Assembly: GCA_015680685.1 (NCBI GenBank)
Contig: MNCI01004849.1
Span: 325,297-389,296 of the forward strand
Direction: 5' to 3'
Source: Gnetum montanum
Lineage: Eukaryota > Streptophyta > Gnetopsida > Gnetales > Gnetaceae
Length of the DNA stretch: 64,000 nt
Position numbers and translations under genes: made by a program. The notes under the pieces were generated by a model. It saw only the letters and a list, made by a program, of their open reading frames with translations. It was not told where the DNA came from and made no database searches. This document shows, one piece after another, positions 21,804 to 33,020 of this stretch (the first letter of the stretch is position 1; every line of letters begins with the position of its first letter).

Positions 21804-23528
21804 TGAAACACCCTAAAAAATGTGGGGTCATCCTGGCCTCACTAGGATCTTGTAGTCTGCACAGCATGATGGTAGTTCATCAGGAGAAGAACGTTCTAAG
21901 TCTAGGTTGGCCAATTCGGCAAATTTTCTACTTTGAGCATGGATAGGTTCTGTACCATCCTGCCTGCCCACCAAAGTAGCCTAAACAGCCGGCAGCCTGC
22001 TCAAGAACAGCGTGCAAAATCGACAACAGCATCCTGGACGCGCAAGAAATAGTTTGGCAAGTTTTCTAAGACACAAAGCCTACTACGCTACGCTATGTAG
22101 CGTAGCAAGCTTTAGAAGATGATGGCAGAATGAAGTGCTACGCTACGCGATGTCACACAGAGTAGCATGGCAACAACTTCACTACCCCCTCCCCTTGTCC
22201 AATTTTGAATTCTCCAATGATGTCCTTTTTTCATCTGAAAGCGGCGGACTATGTCTGCTGCTACGCTACGCTGAGCTACATGGTACAGCAAGGCATAGCA
22301 ATCCTGCGAAAGAGACAAAAGGCAGTTCGAAAGGCAAAGTCGACAAATTTTGCAAAACTTGCATCATAGGAGAATGGTTTGCAAATCAGCAAAACTCTTG
22401 CAACTAAGGCAAGTTGCTACGCTACGCTACGCTACGTAGTGTAGCATAGCGTAGCAAGCATGTAACAAACAACAGAATGCGCGACAAGGTGCTGCGCTGC
22501 ACTAAGCATGCTACGTCACAAAGCACAACAAGGCAAAGAAGTGGTTGCGCAACATCAATGCACTCAACCTAATCGAACCATTGGCACACGTCTCCAGACG
22601 TTGATGGCGTGATTACGACCTGGTAGGATCATAGCTATTGCATGGCAGGTTCGCATTGCAATGATCTTGTAAGCCCAACGGTCACAGATGGCTCAAGTAG
22701 CACCAATAAGATAGCACAAGCTTGCAGCACATAGCACTAAAACCATCCCTTTTTGCTTACCTTCAACCCTATAAATATCTCGGAAAATAGCATATAACCA
22801 GTCCGCAGTGTTTGACAAAAAAATACCCCGCAATTTGGGAAAAGTCAGCAATTTGTAAAGTTGGCAATTTCAAAAGAGTTCGTGTCTTTCTAGAAGCAAA
22901 CAGCTTCCAAGTAGATGGGACTTTGAAATTATGAAACAAAGATTTCCCCTCTGGCCGGCATTGTAATAATCAAAGTCATCTATCTAACACTAGAAACAGA
23001 GAGTCTCTTCCAGCTGGCGTGAGATCCTCGTCTTTATTCTACCACCTTGGTAGAGCCCCGCATTGTTTGCATGTGAAGTCTGTGTCCAAGCATGCCTCGA
23101 TTGCTCTTGGAACTTCTGCACTTCGTCACGTTGTGCAGCCGATTGTATCCATCCTGACTAGACGAGTTTGTAGCTTTGGAGAAGTGCATGTTTCTAACCA
23201 TACTCTACTTTATCCCCCATTTGTTGTCTCATTTCTTTGCATTATTTTCTATTTTGTTCATCTTTAAGCATTATTTCGTATTACTGTTGCACTTTCACAA
23301 TTTCTCTCCTGCTTTATTTACCCGTAAGCATTATCTCACATTTCGCATTATTTACGTTGCAAAAGGCTATATTGACGCCGACGTAAGTCCCTGTCTGATC
23401 GACCAAACTGATCAGGGCACCCTGTGTTCACACACACCCAGCACTGCCCTCCCGCGGATACAGGGTTGGAACTGTCGCGTCCGTCGACCCTGGCGTTCTT
23501 CCAGCTGCCGACATTTTCGGTCGCTACA
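21804..23528 (+). repeat. 3' LTR (complete, about 1.7 kb)
   Basis: It starts TGAAACACCC and ends CGCTACA. It matches the 5' LTR over the first 1.57 kb and the internal partial LTR over the last part, which lets both damaged copies be delimited. It carries TATAAATA at 22770 and a striking run of GCTAC and GTAGC units at 22082-22110, 22136-22170, 22255-22275 and 22412-22465 that can fold into hairpins. Confidence 0.9.
22770..22777 (+). promoter_or_regulatory. TATA box of the 3' LTR
   Basis: TATAAATA, matching 4383-4390 in the 5' LTR in sequence and position. Confidence 0.55.
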
Positions 23529-25589
23529 TAGGATGAGCTCAAAGTCATTGTAGGGGTGTGATTCATTACAAAGGTAAGTTACCATGCAATCTTGATATAC
23601 AAGATTTGGTTAGCTTATTCAATCTTGTCAACAGTGCTTACCTCACATCATCTCCATTACTTCTCCTATGTCATATCTCCATAGCTAAATTGTATTCCTT
23701 GCCTTGATAAAAACAAAAACCTAATTTTGACATTCATGCACCATGGCCATGTGACATCTCCTTCAATGTGCTTTATCAACCAAGTTTATTGAATGTAACA
23801 CATCTCATTCAGTGAAAAAATGAAAATTCAACCTTGGCAACGAAACCTAATGAAGGCTTTACTCCCTCAAAAAATGGAAGAAAATTTCAAGAAAGCAAAA
23901 AGGCCAATGTAGCCCCAAGTTAAGCATGTCAACAACTATCTCAAAAGAAAAGGAGAGAAAGCCAAATAACCAAAAAAGCCTATTACCTAGTGTCGCTTCC
24001 TCCAAATGTCATTGAGTAACTAGCAGTTTTTAGCACAAAGCATGAAGACCTCCTTTTTCACCAAGCATGTCACCATTACATCATTACCATGATGTTGACA
24101 CATTTGGAATTCTTTGTTAAACCATTTGAAAAATCTTTGATAACCACTGTAACCATTGCCACATTCCAAACTCTTAACATCCCACTATGATCTTAGTTCA
24201 CCATTGTAAGCACTTCTTGACATGATTCAACAACTACAAAATCAAGTGTGAAGAGGAAGCATTGGTGGTAAACCTGAGATGGTGTTTTGCATTTTTTTTA
24301 TGACTCTAAGATCGATCCTCAAAACATCAACAAAAAGGGACCAATGAAACACCTCAAAGAAAATGCATGTTATAAATGAAATCCCATAGTTGAGATTTTT
24401 GTTGTAATTTGGTGGAGATCTAAAGGCAAAATAATTATCTTTTTTTACCACCAAAAATCCAAACCTATGGCCTTGTATTGACAGAATTTTTAGTAATTTT
24501 TCAATGTAAAAAAAAATGAGATTTGCAACCCACACACTACAAATTCCATTTATTCCAACTTTTGGAGGTTAAAAATGCTCCACATGCTACAAATCCTATT
24601 TATGATAGCTTGTGGAGGTCAAAAATGCTTCACACACTACCAATTCCATCTACACTTACTTGTGGAGGTTAAAAATGCTTCACAAGTTACAAATTCCACT
24701 TATGCTAGCTTGTGGTGGCTAAAACTGCTCCACAAGCTACAAACAATTAACCTTTTTATCTCATATGTGATACATTCTAGCTCCACACACTATGGTAGCA
24801 TGTGGGGCAATGTGTGAAATCTATGCTTTAAATTCATACGCTACACATCTCAATCCCACACGTTATGACATCATGTTGGGCAGCATCTGGCACTTGGGTT
24901 TTAAACTCACATGTTGTACTTTGGCCCAGGAAAAACTTATAATGCTCCAAAACTATAATGGATGCTAGCATAATAAATTTGCAACATTTAAATACCAAAT
25001 TGAACACATCTTTCAAGATCCTTTTTGAGCAAACTCTTTGCAAATCACTTAGCAAGAAATATTAGAATATTGTAGTAGATTTTTGCAGCTTTTTGAAGGT
25101 TTGGCAAAGTTGATTTCTAAAAATAGAACCTGAAGTAGAAATTTATTACAATGCAAATCAAATAGGGAAACTAGTGTAGACTCTATGCAGAATACACCCT
25201 ACAATCTACATCAAACCACAGTAGGCATATTAATTTCTTAGGCTTTAAAAGCCCTAATCTATACCCTTTCTCAACCCTCATTTCTATCTTTATTTACTAC
25301 AATTTTAATACAAGATTTGTAGTTATTTCTTTTTGGTTATATTATTCTCTTATTTTACATGTTCCTGAATCTTGCATTGCATTCCTATTTTACATGTTTT
25401 TTATCATAATTTATCCCTAATTTTCATTAAACAGTATCAAATTTTTCAAGTCTCTAAGCAATCAAAAAGATCATTAGGGTACTTGAGATCCTTTTTGAAG
25501 CCCATGGATCTATGAGTTAAACTATTCCATGTAGGATTTTTTGATTTTCTAGCACTAAAATTTTCTATCTTTATAATGTCTTCTTACTA
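23529..25589. other. Non-coding stretch between two retroelement blocks
   Basis: AT-rich sequence with no coding region I can support. It contains the ~60 bp tandem repeat at 24530-24745. The minus-strand frame at 24242-24535 has no homology I recognise. Confidence 0.5.
24530..24745. repeat. Tandem repeat, unit about 60 bp, 3-4 copies
   Basis: Units share CACACACTACAAATTCCATYTA, then ACTTGTGGAGGTTAAAAATGCT. The copies differ by scattered substitutions, so the array is old. Confidence 0.8.
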
Positions 25590-27561
25590 TTGGAGATGTT
25601 TTAACCTACCTAAAGACATCCTAACTGACCAAGAGACATCTTGTCAGAGAGCACTCTCAAAACATCAAACTTTATCTTAGAGTCCCACAAGAAGAATGCA
25701 CTTTCCATTTATCTTCTCCTACCTCTTGGGCATGCAAAAAAAAATGCAAAAATAGACACACTAAAAAAATAAACAACATACACAAAACATAGTTTAAGGA
25801 TGGTACATGGGTTGGGTAATGTCCTCATCATCTCTTCCATTCTTATAATTAAAACTTGTTTCAAGTTGGCTATACACTTGTGATAGCATTAAGCCCCCAC
25901 AAAACCAAATCCTTTTCATGAATCCAAATTGCATTTTCAAATCCATCATCATTCCAATGCATCAAATATTCATGCACCTTTTAGTTCCTTCTGCTACTAG
26001 CTTTCCTTGGTTGTAGCACAACAGGTTTTTTTTGTGACTTCGATGGTCTTGGATCATCAAGATCTCTAGACTATCCTCCAAATCAAAAGTACACACCTTG
26101 CCATGGTAATGGCTAAAATCTAAAACATTGAATACACAAGAAAATTAAAAATGGTTAGGAATGTCAATTTCATAAGCATTGTCATTCACTTTGTTCTTGA
26201 ATTGAAATGAACCAATCTTCTTGAATTTAAGCTTGGACAAGTTTACATTCCTCAACCTCTCCTTGCCTAAATGAAGCCATACATGATCTCCAACACTGAA
26301 GGTCACCTTCCTCTTTCTCAAGTTCTTTGTATTAGCAACTTCTTTGACCCTGCCTTCAATTTTTGTCTTCACTTGCTTGTGCAAGTCTTGCATGCTTTTC
26401 ACAAAATCAAAGCTAACATGGGCACAATCATCAAATTGCTTCAAATCATCTATCATTCTAGGGGCATAGCCATAGTTTAATCCAAATGGACTTTTCCCAA
26501 TGCTAAAGTGACAAGAATTATTATACATAAACTCTACATAAAACAAAAGATTTTCCTACCTATTGGTCTAATCCTCACAAAGATACCTCAAAATTTTGAG
26601 CAATGATTTGTTGACAACTTCAATTTGGCCATAAGTTTGTGGATGATAAGTACTTAAAAAAGATAATTTGATATCCAACAATTTTCACAATGACCTCCAA
26701 AAATGACTTGTAAATTTAACATCCCTATCACTTACAATATTTAATGGAAGACCATGTAATCTTACAATATTTTGAAAATACAAATGAGCAACATGGTATG
26801 CATCATTACTTCTTTTACAAGGAATTAAATGGACCATTTTAGTAAATCTATCAACAACAAAAATGGAATCATGACTAGCTTATGTCTTGGGAATCCCACA
26901 AATAAAATCCATAGAGATACTTTCCCATGGAGCATTAGGAATAGGTAAAGGCAAGTAATATCCTCACAAAATGCACAACTCATAATGGCTAAAAACCTTA
27001 CAGCCTAGAGACTCAATGGAAGCATAATTGAAGCTCAACACTCTCTCCCAAATTCTCTTACAATTCACTCCTCTCTCCTCCTACTCAAATGAAAGCTTGG
27101 ATTCCTTTTTACAACCTCTTTCAAGTGTTCCTTCATCTTCCCTCCTATTTGGAATTTGAATTGAAGTCCATTAGAATTTGTCCAAGATGTCTTGGAGAAG
27201 CATGAAATGTCTTCCCCAAAACAAACTCATCTTAGAGGAGATGTCTAATCTCAGTTGAAGACATCTTGTGGAAGACATCTTGTCTCAATAGAAGATGTCT
27301 TTCCCAAGTTGACCACAATTCTCAAGAGACATCTTCCTATTGCTAGAGACATTGACCTATCTAAAGACATCTTGTTAGAGAGCACTATCAAAACATCAAA
27401 CTTTCTTCCAAAGTTCCACAAGAAGCATGCACTTCCCATTTGCCTTCTCCTACCACTTGGACATGCAAAATAACCCAAAACTATAGACACACCAAAGAAA
27501 CAAACAACATACACAAAACATAGTTTGAGGATAATACATGGGCTAAGTGGTGTCCTCATCA
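25590..27561 (-). mobile_element. Ty3/gypsy remnant with integrase, most of the interior deleted
   Basis: Direct repeats of ~230 bases (25590-25830 and 27330-27561) act as LTR pieces on the minus strand, both opening TGATGAGGACA. The left one is preceded on that strand by a purine tract (GGAAGAGA at 25831-25838). Between them lies integrase sequence. gag, protease and RT are missing. Confidence 0.65.
26145..26970 (-). pseudogene. Ty3/gypsy integrase fragment
   Basis: Read on the minus strand through a few stops: [20 protein letters not shown], then Y-H-P-Q-T-Y-G-Q-I-E, giving the Asp-Asp-Glu triad of a retroviral integrase. The open piece 26145-26546 is the C-terminal part, with Y-N-N-S-C-H-F-S-I-G-K-S-P-F and V-G-D-H-V-W-L-H-L. 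This is a different lineage from the Tat elements to the left, closer to chromoviruses. Confidence 0.75.
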
Positions 27562-27562
27562 C

Positions 27563-30380
27563 CTAACATTCCTTGGCTTTTTGATGGTGATTTTAATATG
27601 ATTGAAAATTCTTATGATAAAATTAGTGGAATTTCTTCTCATCTTTCAGACCATGAGCTTTCTATTTAGTGTGATGTTAAGAAACAATTTTGTTTATGTG
27701 ATGCTATTGGATCAAATGTTCGTCATGATGATTGGTTTACCTCGTCTAGCCTCTGTGAAGATAATAATCGAATTTTAGAAAGACTTGATTGATTTTATTT
27801 TTCCAATTATTCTTCTTAGTTCTATGATGAAAAGGTTACAATTCACAAAGATGCAACTCTTTCAAATCATTTTTCAATTTTCCTTAATTTGGAATTTGGT
27901 ATTAAATCTCTAATTCAATATTATGAGCTTTTCCATATGAATGCATCTTTACTTTTTACTTATTCTAGAAATGGCATTTTGATGTCTCTTTGGAATGCAG
28001 AAATGAGATCTCATGATATATTAGGTTGGATTGATTGTTGGTTGCATGTTGTATATCATGTTTGTAATTTTGCACATTGCTTAGGTAAGCAATATTCCAA
28101 GAGACAAAGAAGACTAAAAAACTCTATGATGAAATTCAACAAATCAACACTACTTTACATAATGATCCCTTCAATATTAACCTTTAATAACAACTTGCTT
28201 ATGTTCACTCAATCAAAAAAAAAAATAGAATATGCATAATGGTAAGACTGCTCTCATTGAGAGTCATCTTAACTAGTTGAAAGTAGAAGGAGAACCATGT
28301 AAAGAATTTTTTAAATTCTTAAAAGGTAAAGGTAATTTGCGTCTTATTGACTTCATGGAATTTGATGGTCAAATTAGTTCCAAACCTCTTATTATCAATG
28401 GTTTTCTTGAAGGACATTTTTAATGTGCATTTGTCTCAAAGTGTTTTGATAATGCAAACTCTCTCTAATTGTGATCATTTACCTAATAGAATATCTCTCT
28501 TACTGAAACTAAAGATGATGTGTTTAGCTTGGCCAATAACAAAGCTCCAATTTTTGATGGAATTCTCATTCAATTTTTTAAAAATCATTGAGACCTTGGT
28601 GATATGGACCTTTATTGTTCTTTTGTTGAAGCAATTAAATAGCATTTTCTTGGTCAAGAGCTAAATATAGGAGTCATCAAACTTATTTCTAAGAATGGTA
28701 ACCTTTCTAACATTGGTAATTGGCGCTCAATTACTTTTCTAAATTATATTTATAAAATTTCAGCTAAATGCCTTGCTAGAAGATTGAAACAATTATTCCT
28801 CATTTAATTACTCCAATGTAAACTAGCTTTGTCAAATGTAGATATTTTCAAGATAATGTTGTGGTGGGCTGAGGATTCCAATCAAAACATTGTTTTTCTG
28901 AAGATAGAATTGAATGACAATTTATTATTGATTATACTAAATATGGTAGACACTAATGCACTTGTGGCTACAAATGTTGGCATTACTAAGAGCTTAAGCT
29001 TGAACACTCAGTTAGGCAAGGTTGTTCTCTTGCTCCTTATCTCTTTATCCTTTTATAGATTTTTTATGTCATGCTAAACAAGAACATAATTTGCTACAAG
29101 GCATTTTATTGAAAACAAAGTTCCTATTTTATTAAACATGCATTTTATAGATGACTCCTTTTTTATGATAAAAAATAACAAAGCTATTTTGCAAATTACC
29201 CTTGTTATCATGTAGATCAATATTGCAAACTTTCAAGCTCTCAAATTAATTGGTCCAAATAATCTATCTTTTGCAATAAGGGAGTTCAAGAATGACGTTG
29301 TCTAAATCTTGGTATTTCTTAGAATTGTCAAATGTTTTCAAATTGTTAAGCATTTCCTTTTGTTTGGTGGATCTTCAAAAACTTGTTGAATATTACAATG
29401 AAGATAATTGAACCAAAACTTAAGTGAAAGGAGAAGAAGTTTTTAATAGCTAATACATTAATTGTTTGAAAGCCTATCATTCAAGCTACTCGTATTATTC
29501 TTCATGTTGGACTCCTAATATTTCTGCATATCATTGCATTAATTAACTCGTGAAAATTTTTCTTTGGCATAGTAGCCATTGTAGAAAAGGAGTTTGTCAT
29601 GTTGTGTGAAATATTTGCACTTCTCACAAAGAGAATGATGAATTAGGATTGATAAATTGTTATAAGCAAGGTGTTATTTTATGTGTCAAGTCAGTGAGTA
29701 AATACTTATCAGGTAAAGAGCCTTAGAAACCATTTTTTATAAACACATTTAGATAGGTAAGTCTAGAGGTAGTGGTTATAAGAGAAACAATCATTTTTTT
29801 AATTGGATCCTTTTTTCAAAAGGCATTACTATATTGAATTCTACTGGCATAAAGCATATTGAAAAACTTCCAATTAATAATGAACCATGAACTATTAAGT
29901 GCCCTAGTGCATAGGACAAGCTTGGCATTTCCTCCTTGCTTAATTGCTTGATCTAAATATCAAAGTCTCTCCACCATTAAAATTTTAATGTCTACATTTT
30001 TTGATCTATTGAATAGTTTGGACAGAAATGTAGCTATTCAAGATTCTGATAATGGTTTTCTTGATTTTTCTTGGATTAAGAGCTATTATGTTTTTCTATA
30101 TCAACCAAAGGTTATGTATACTTTTATCAATTCTAATACTAATATTTGGCCAAATTCAATTATCTTTCGAAGGTTAATCACAAGGTAAAGTTATGGAAGC
30201 AACAAATTCAAAAGATATGAAATACCACTACTGCTTCAAAAAATTGATTTTTTCAATATACTTATTTTGTGGCGTCCAACACCCTTAGAATTAAATTTAT
30301 CAAGATTATTACACTTCCAACTATTATTTCAAAAACATATGGTTAAAGGGCTAAAGGTGTACTTGCCATGAACTTTGAAT
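27563..30380 (+). mobile_element. L1-type LINE, 5'-truncated and decayed
   Basis: It begins inside the endonuclease (P-W-L-F-D-G-D-F-N-M-I-E-N at about 27573). RT follows, with N-I-G-N-W-R-S-I-T-F-L-N at about 28710 and V-R-Q-G-C-S-L-A-P-Y-L-F at about 29010, and then a zinc-finger-like RT tail near 30190. Stops and frameshifts are frequent. The left end abuts the LTR terminus at 27561. It lies downstream of the SPP gene, in the opposite orientation. Confidence 0.75.
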
Positions 30381-30719
30381 AGCATACAATAAATGAAAGA
30401 TCAATCTACTTATAGCATCTGTTCACTAGAAACAAATAAGACAATGTAAATACAAACATTTATACAACTTGCATCTTAACCAAAAAATTAAAATTAAAAT
30501 AAACAGCTTCAAGGAAAATTCAATACATCATGCGCAAATTCAAATTAGTCCTGCAAAGATGAATCAGAAATTTCTTTCTTATTATTACTGTTTAAAAGAA
30601 TTGAATAAAAATTCTACAGCTAAGAAAAATAAGGCTTCAAGACATCACATTCGCAATATGATAAGTATCTGGACTACGAAGATCTGCATTATCATTTGAT
30701 AAAAATTGTCTTTTTTTTA

Positions 30720-31010
30720 ATCACATCGGACAAGACCAGTAATTTCTTATTCTTCCAAAGGCAGTTAATGCGAAACTTTTGAAGCTTCTTCAAGCGATGG
30801 ATGCTTCCTGGTTGTTTTTACAGCCAAAGCAATCCAGCTGTTTAATTCAGCAATGCAGGTTGCATCTGTTGTACAGTAAATCGCCAAAGACGACGAATAA
30901 TTAAAACATCAAGATCGAAATAGATTGTTAAACCCTTGAAAGAAATAAAACACGATTTCATGGAGGAGAGATGACTTACCCCTGAATAATTTTGGGACAA
31001 CATTCTTCTT
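30720..31010 (-). other. SPP: SPP 3' UTR with a possible intron
   Basis: Downstream of the TAA, CAGGG|GTAAGT (exon edge at 30980) and TACAACAG|ATG (edge at 30865) could bound a 114 bp intron in the 3' UTR. The polyadenylation site is not clear. Confidence 0.35.
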
Positions 31011-31091
31011 TTAAGTTGTCGGCATGGTCATAGTTGTTGACCCACGTCCTATAGGGAGAATACCCTGATGACTGTCAAGTTCAACCAACTC
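31011..31091 (-). CDS. SPP: SPP last coding exon, apparent one-base frameshift
   Basis: The acceptor is GTTTCAG|AG. The conserved C-terminus (G-I-L-P-I-G-R-G-S-T-T-M-T-M-P-T-T, TAA at 31011-31013) is present but lies in a different frame from the one delivered by the previous exon. Spliced as written, the protein would end at TGA 31075-31077 after a few residues. An AAA run at 31080-31082 is a plausible place for a one-base insertion or an assembly error. Confidence 0.8.
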   Translation of the reverse strand, partial: ELVELDSHQGILPIGRGSTTMTMPTT

Positions 31092-32978
31092 TGAAACACA
31101 TTATTGAGAAACAAAGTAATCAGTGATAATAAAAACACCACATTTTGATTTTGCATTTCCAGAATAATTTTATTAAAAAAATCACTAAAGGTGTAATGAT
31201 AACGTTGCTTTGAAAAACATCATTGTCAATTTACATATGCCGTAGAATATTCTTCAGTTTAAAAATACTTAAAATTTTTCTTTCAAATCAAGAAATTTAT
31301 AGATGTACTAGGTAAAATACAAGCCAATTCAAAAAAAAAAAAAGTTCCATGGCGTACAGAAAACACCAACGGCATATGTGGGCAGAAAATTTTTAAGAAT
31401 TGGAACTTACCAGTAGAATCATTGTCCAGATCCACCCCTATAACATCTGCAGCCTGAGATCCAGCCACCCCAATACATGTAAACAGTGACTCATCATTCA
31501 CTTTTAACTTGTCATATGCATTGTAAACGTCATCTATAGTAGTTACTTCATACAGTGAGGCAAGTTCTCTGATGCAAGCAACGCTCTGCAATAATAAAAA
31601 ATTTGGTATGTTATGAATAAAACTTAAAACAACTGTTTATAAAGTAGCAATGCTAACAACCAGAAATAAATTAAGAATTTCACATCCACTTGATGCTTCC
31701 TAATTAAAAAATAATTTACCACCCAACTTCCAAGGAGCAAAACCAACTGGAAAGGTAAGAAAAAGAAGCTACAAATTAAATCATTGTGCAAATCTTTAAA
31801 TTATTATTTCAATATCTTCTATCAGCAGTTGTTCTTCCCAATTGCACTGGGGAAATCTCACGAAATCAATTGCATGAGAAAGGACTTTGCAATGGGAGGA
31901 GGGAGCACAGCGTAGGAGGTCAGCAGAGGGAAAAAAGGGAGGAGGGCACAAGGGGAGCAAGGACAATCAGAGGCCGTGCAATGGGAGGCAGGACCATGGC
32001 AGTGCTGGAGGCACAGGGTCTAGGGAGCCTAATGACAGTGGGGGTGCCTCAGGGCTGGGTGGGGGCCTCTCTAGGGGGACCATTTGGATGCCTGGGGTCA
32101 AGGGAATCAAGTTTGTTTCTAGGTCAGGCAGAACAATGCAGATGCAAGTGAAGGGGCCGCCACAAGATGGGTTGCACACCATGGAACTGAGCTTGATTGG
32201 CAAGTTCGTTTCCTCTAGGACCCAGCCTAGGTTGGATCTTATTAAGCAATGGGTGGTTGCTTCCTAGGCTGTGGGGAAGGTTCAGGTCCGATCACTTGCG
32301 GGGGATCTGCTCCTTCATTTTTAAGTCCCCAAAAGACCAGGACTGTGTTTTGCTAGGGTGCCTTGGTTCTTTAAGGCTCAAGGTTTGACCCTTACGCATT
32401 GGAGGCCTGGGGTGCACTGGGAGGTTGGTTTGTTCTTGTAGGTTTCGGTTTGGGTCCATGTTTCCGAAGTGCCCTAGGAACTCTGGACCAAGTTTCTACA
32501 GGCACTGGCAGGCCAATTCAAGGAGTTTATCTCCTTCGACAAGTTCACAACATCCAAAGAAATGATCAGATACATGAGATTCTACATCTAGAGGTCTCTT
32601 TCATCGTGTGACTTACTAAAGGAGCTCATTCTCAACCTTTCTTCTGGGAAGGAGAAATTATTCGTTGAGGTCTCTTTCATCGTGTGACTTACTAAAGGAG
32701 CTCATTCTCAACCTTTCTTCTGGGAAGGAGAAATTATTCGTTGAGTATGAAAATGTGCCTTCTGATGGTCCGATGCTAGCCCAGCAACCTCGGGGATGCC
32801 CAACATCTTACAAGACTTGTCACAAAGGCAATCATTCTACTCAAGATTGTAGGGTGCACCCCAGGGCCTTGAGGCCAAACAAGAAATCTAAAGCTCACAA
32901 GAAGAAATCTAAAGCCCAACATTTTATTGATTTTTTTTATAGTGATCATGAAGAGAATTGAACTCATGACTCATTGCT

Positions 32979-33020
<42 letters not shown>

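Larger units (their letters stand above)
3421..23528 (+). mobile_element. Younger Tat/Ogre-like Ty3/gypsy retrotransposon, internally rearranged
   Basis: The boundaries are TGAAACA at 3421 and a terminal CTACA at 23528. The flanks TAGAA (3416-3420) and TAGGA (23529-23533) match at four of five bases, consistent with an aged 5 bp target duplication. Order: 5' LTR, leader, gag, partial LTR, primer-binding site, leader, gag, protease, 5.4 kb spacer with an antisense gene, RT, RNase H, second RNase H, integrase, 3' non-coding region, polypurine tract, 3' LTR. The protease-to-RT gap and the dual RNase H resemble Ogre/Tat elements. By eye the two LTRs differ at roughly one base in eight over their first 160 bases, so the insertion is old. 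Confidence 0.85.

Noticed and set aside
22082-22465. GCTAC clusters as a CRISPR-like or telomere-like array
   Set aside because: Units are irregular, inverted and lack spacers of constant length; they sit in a plant LTR.
24242-24535. 97-codon minus-strand frame
   Set aside because: Low-complexity, AT-rich region with no homology I recognise and no nearby exon or promoter.
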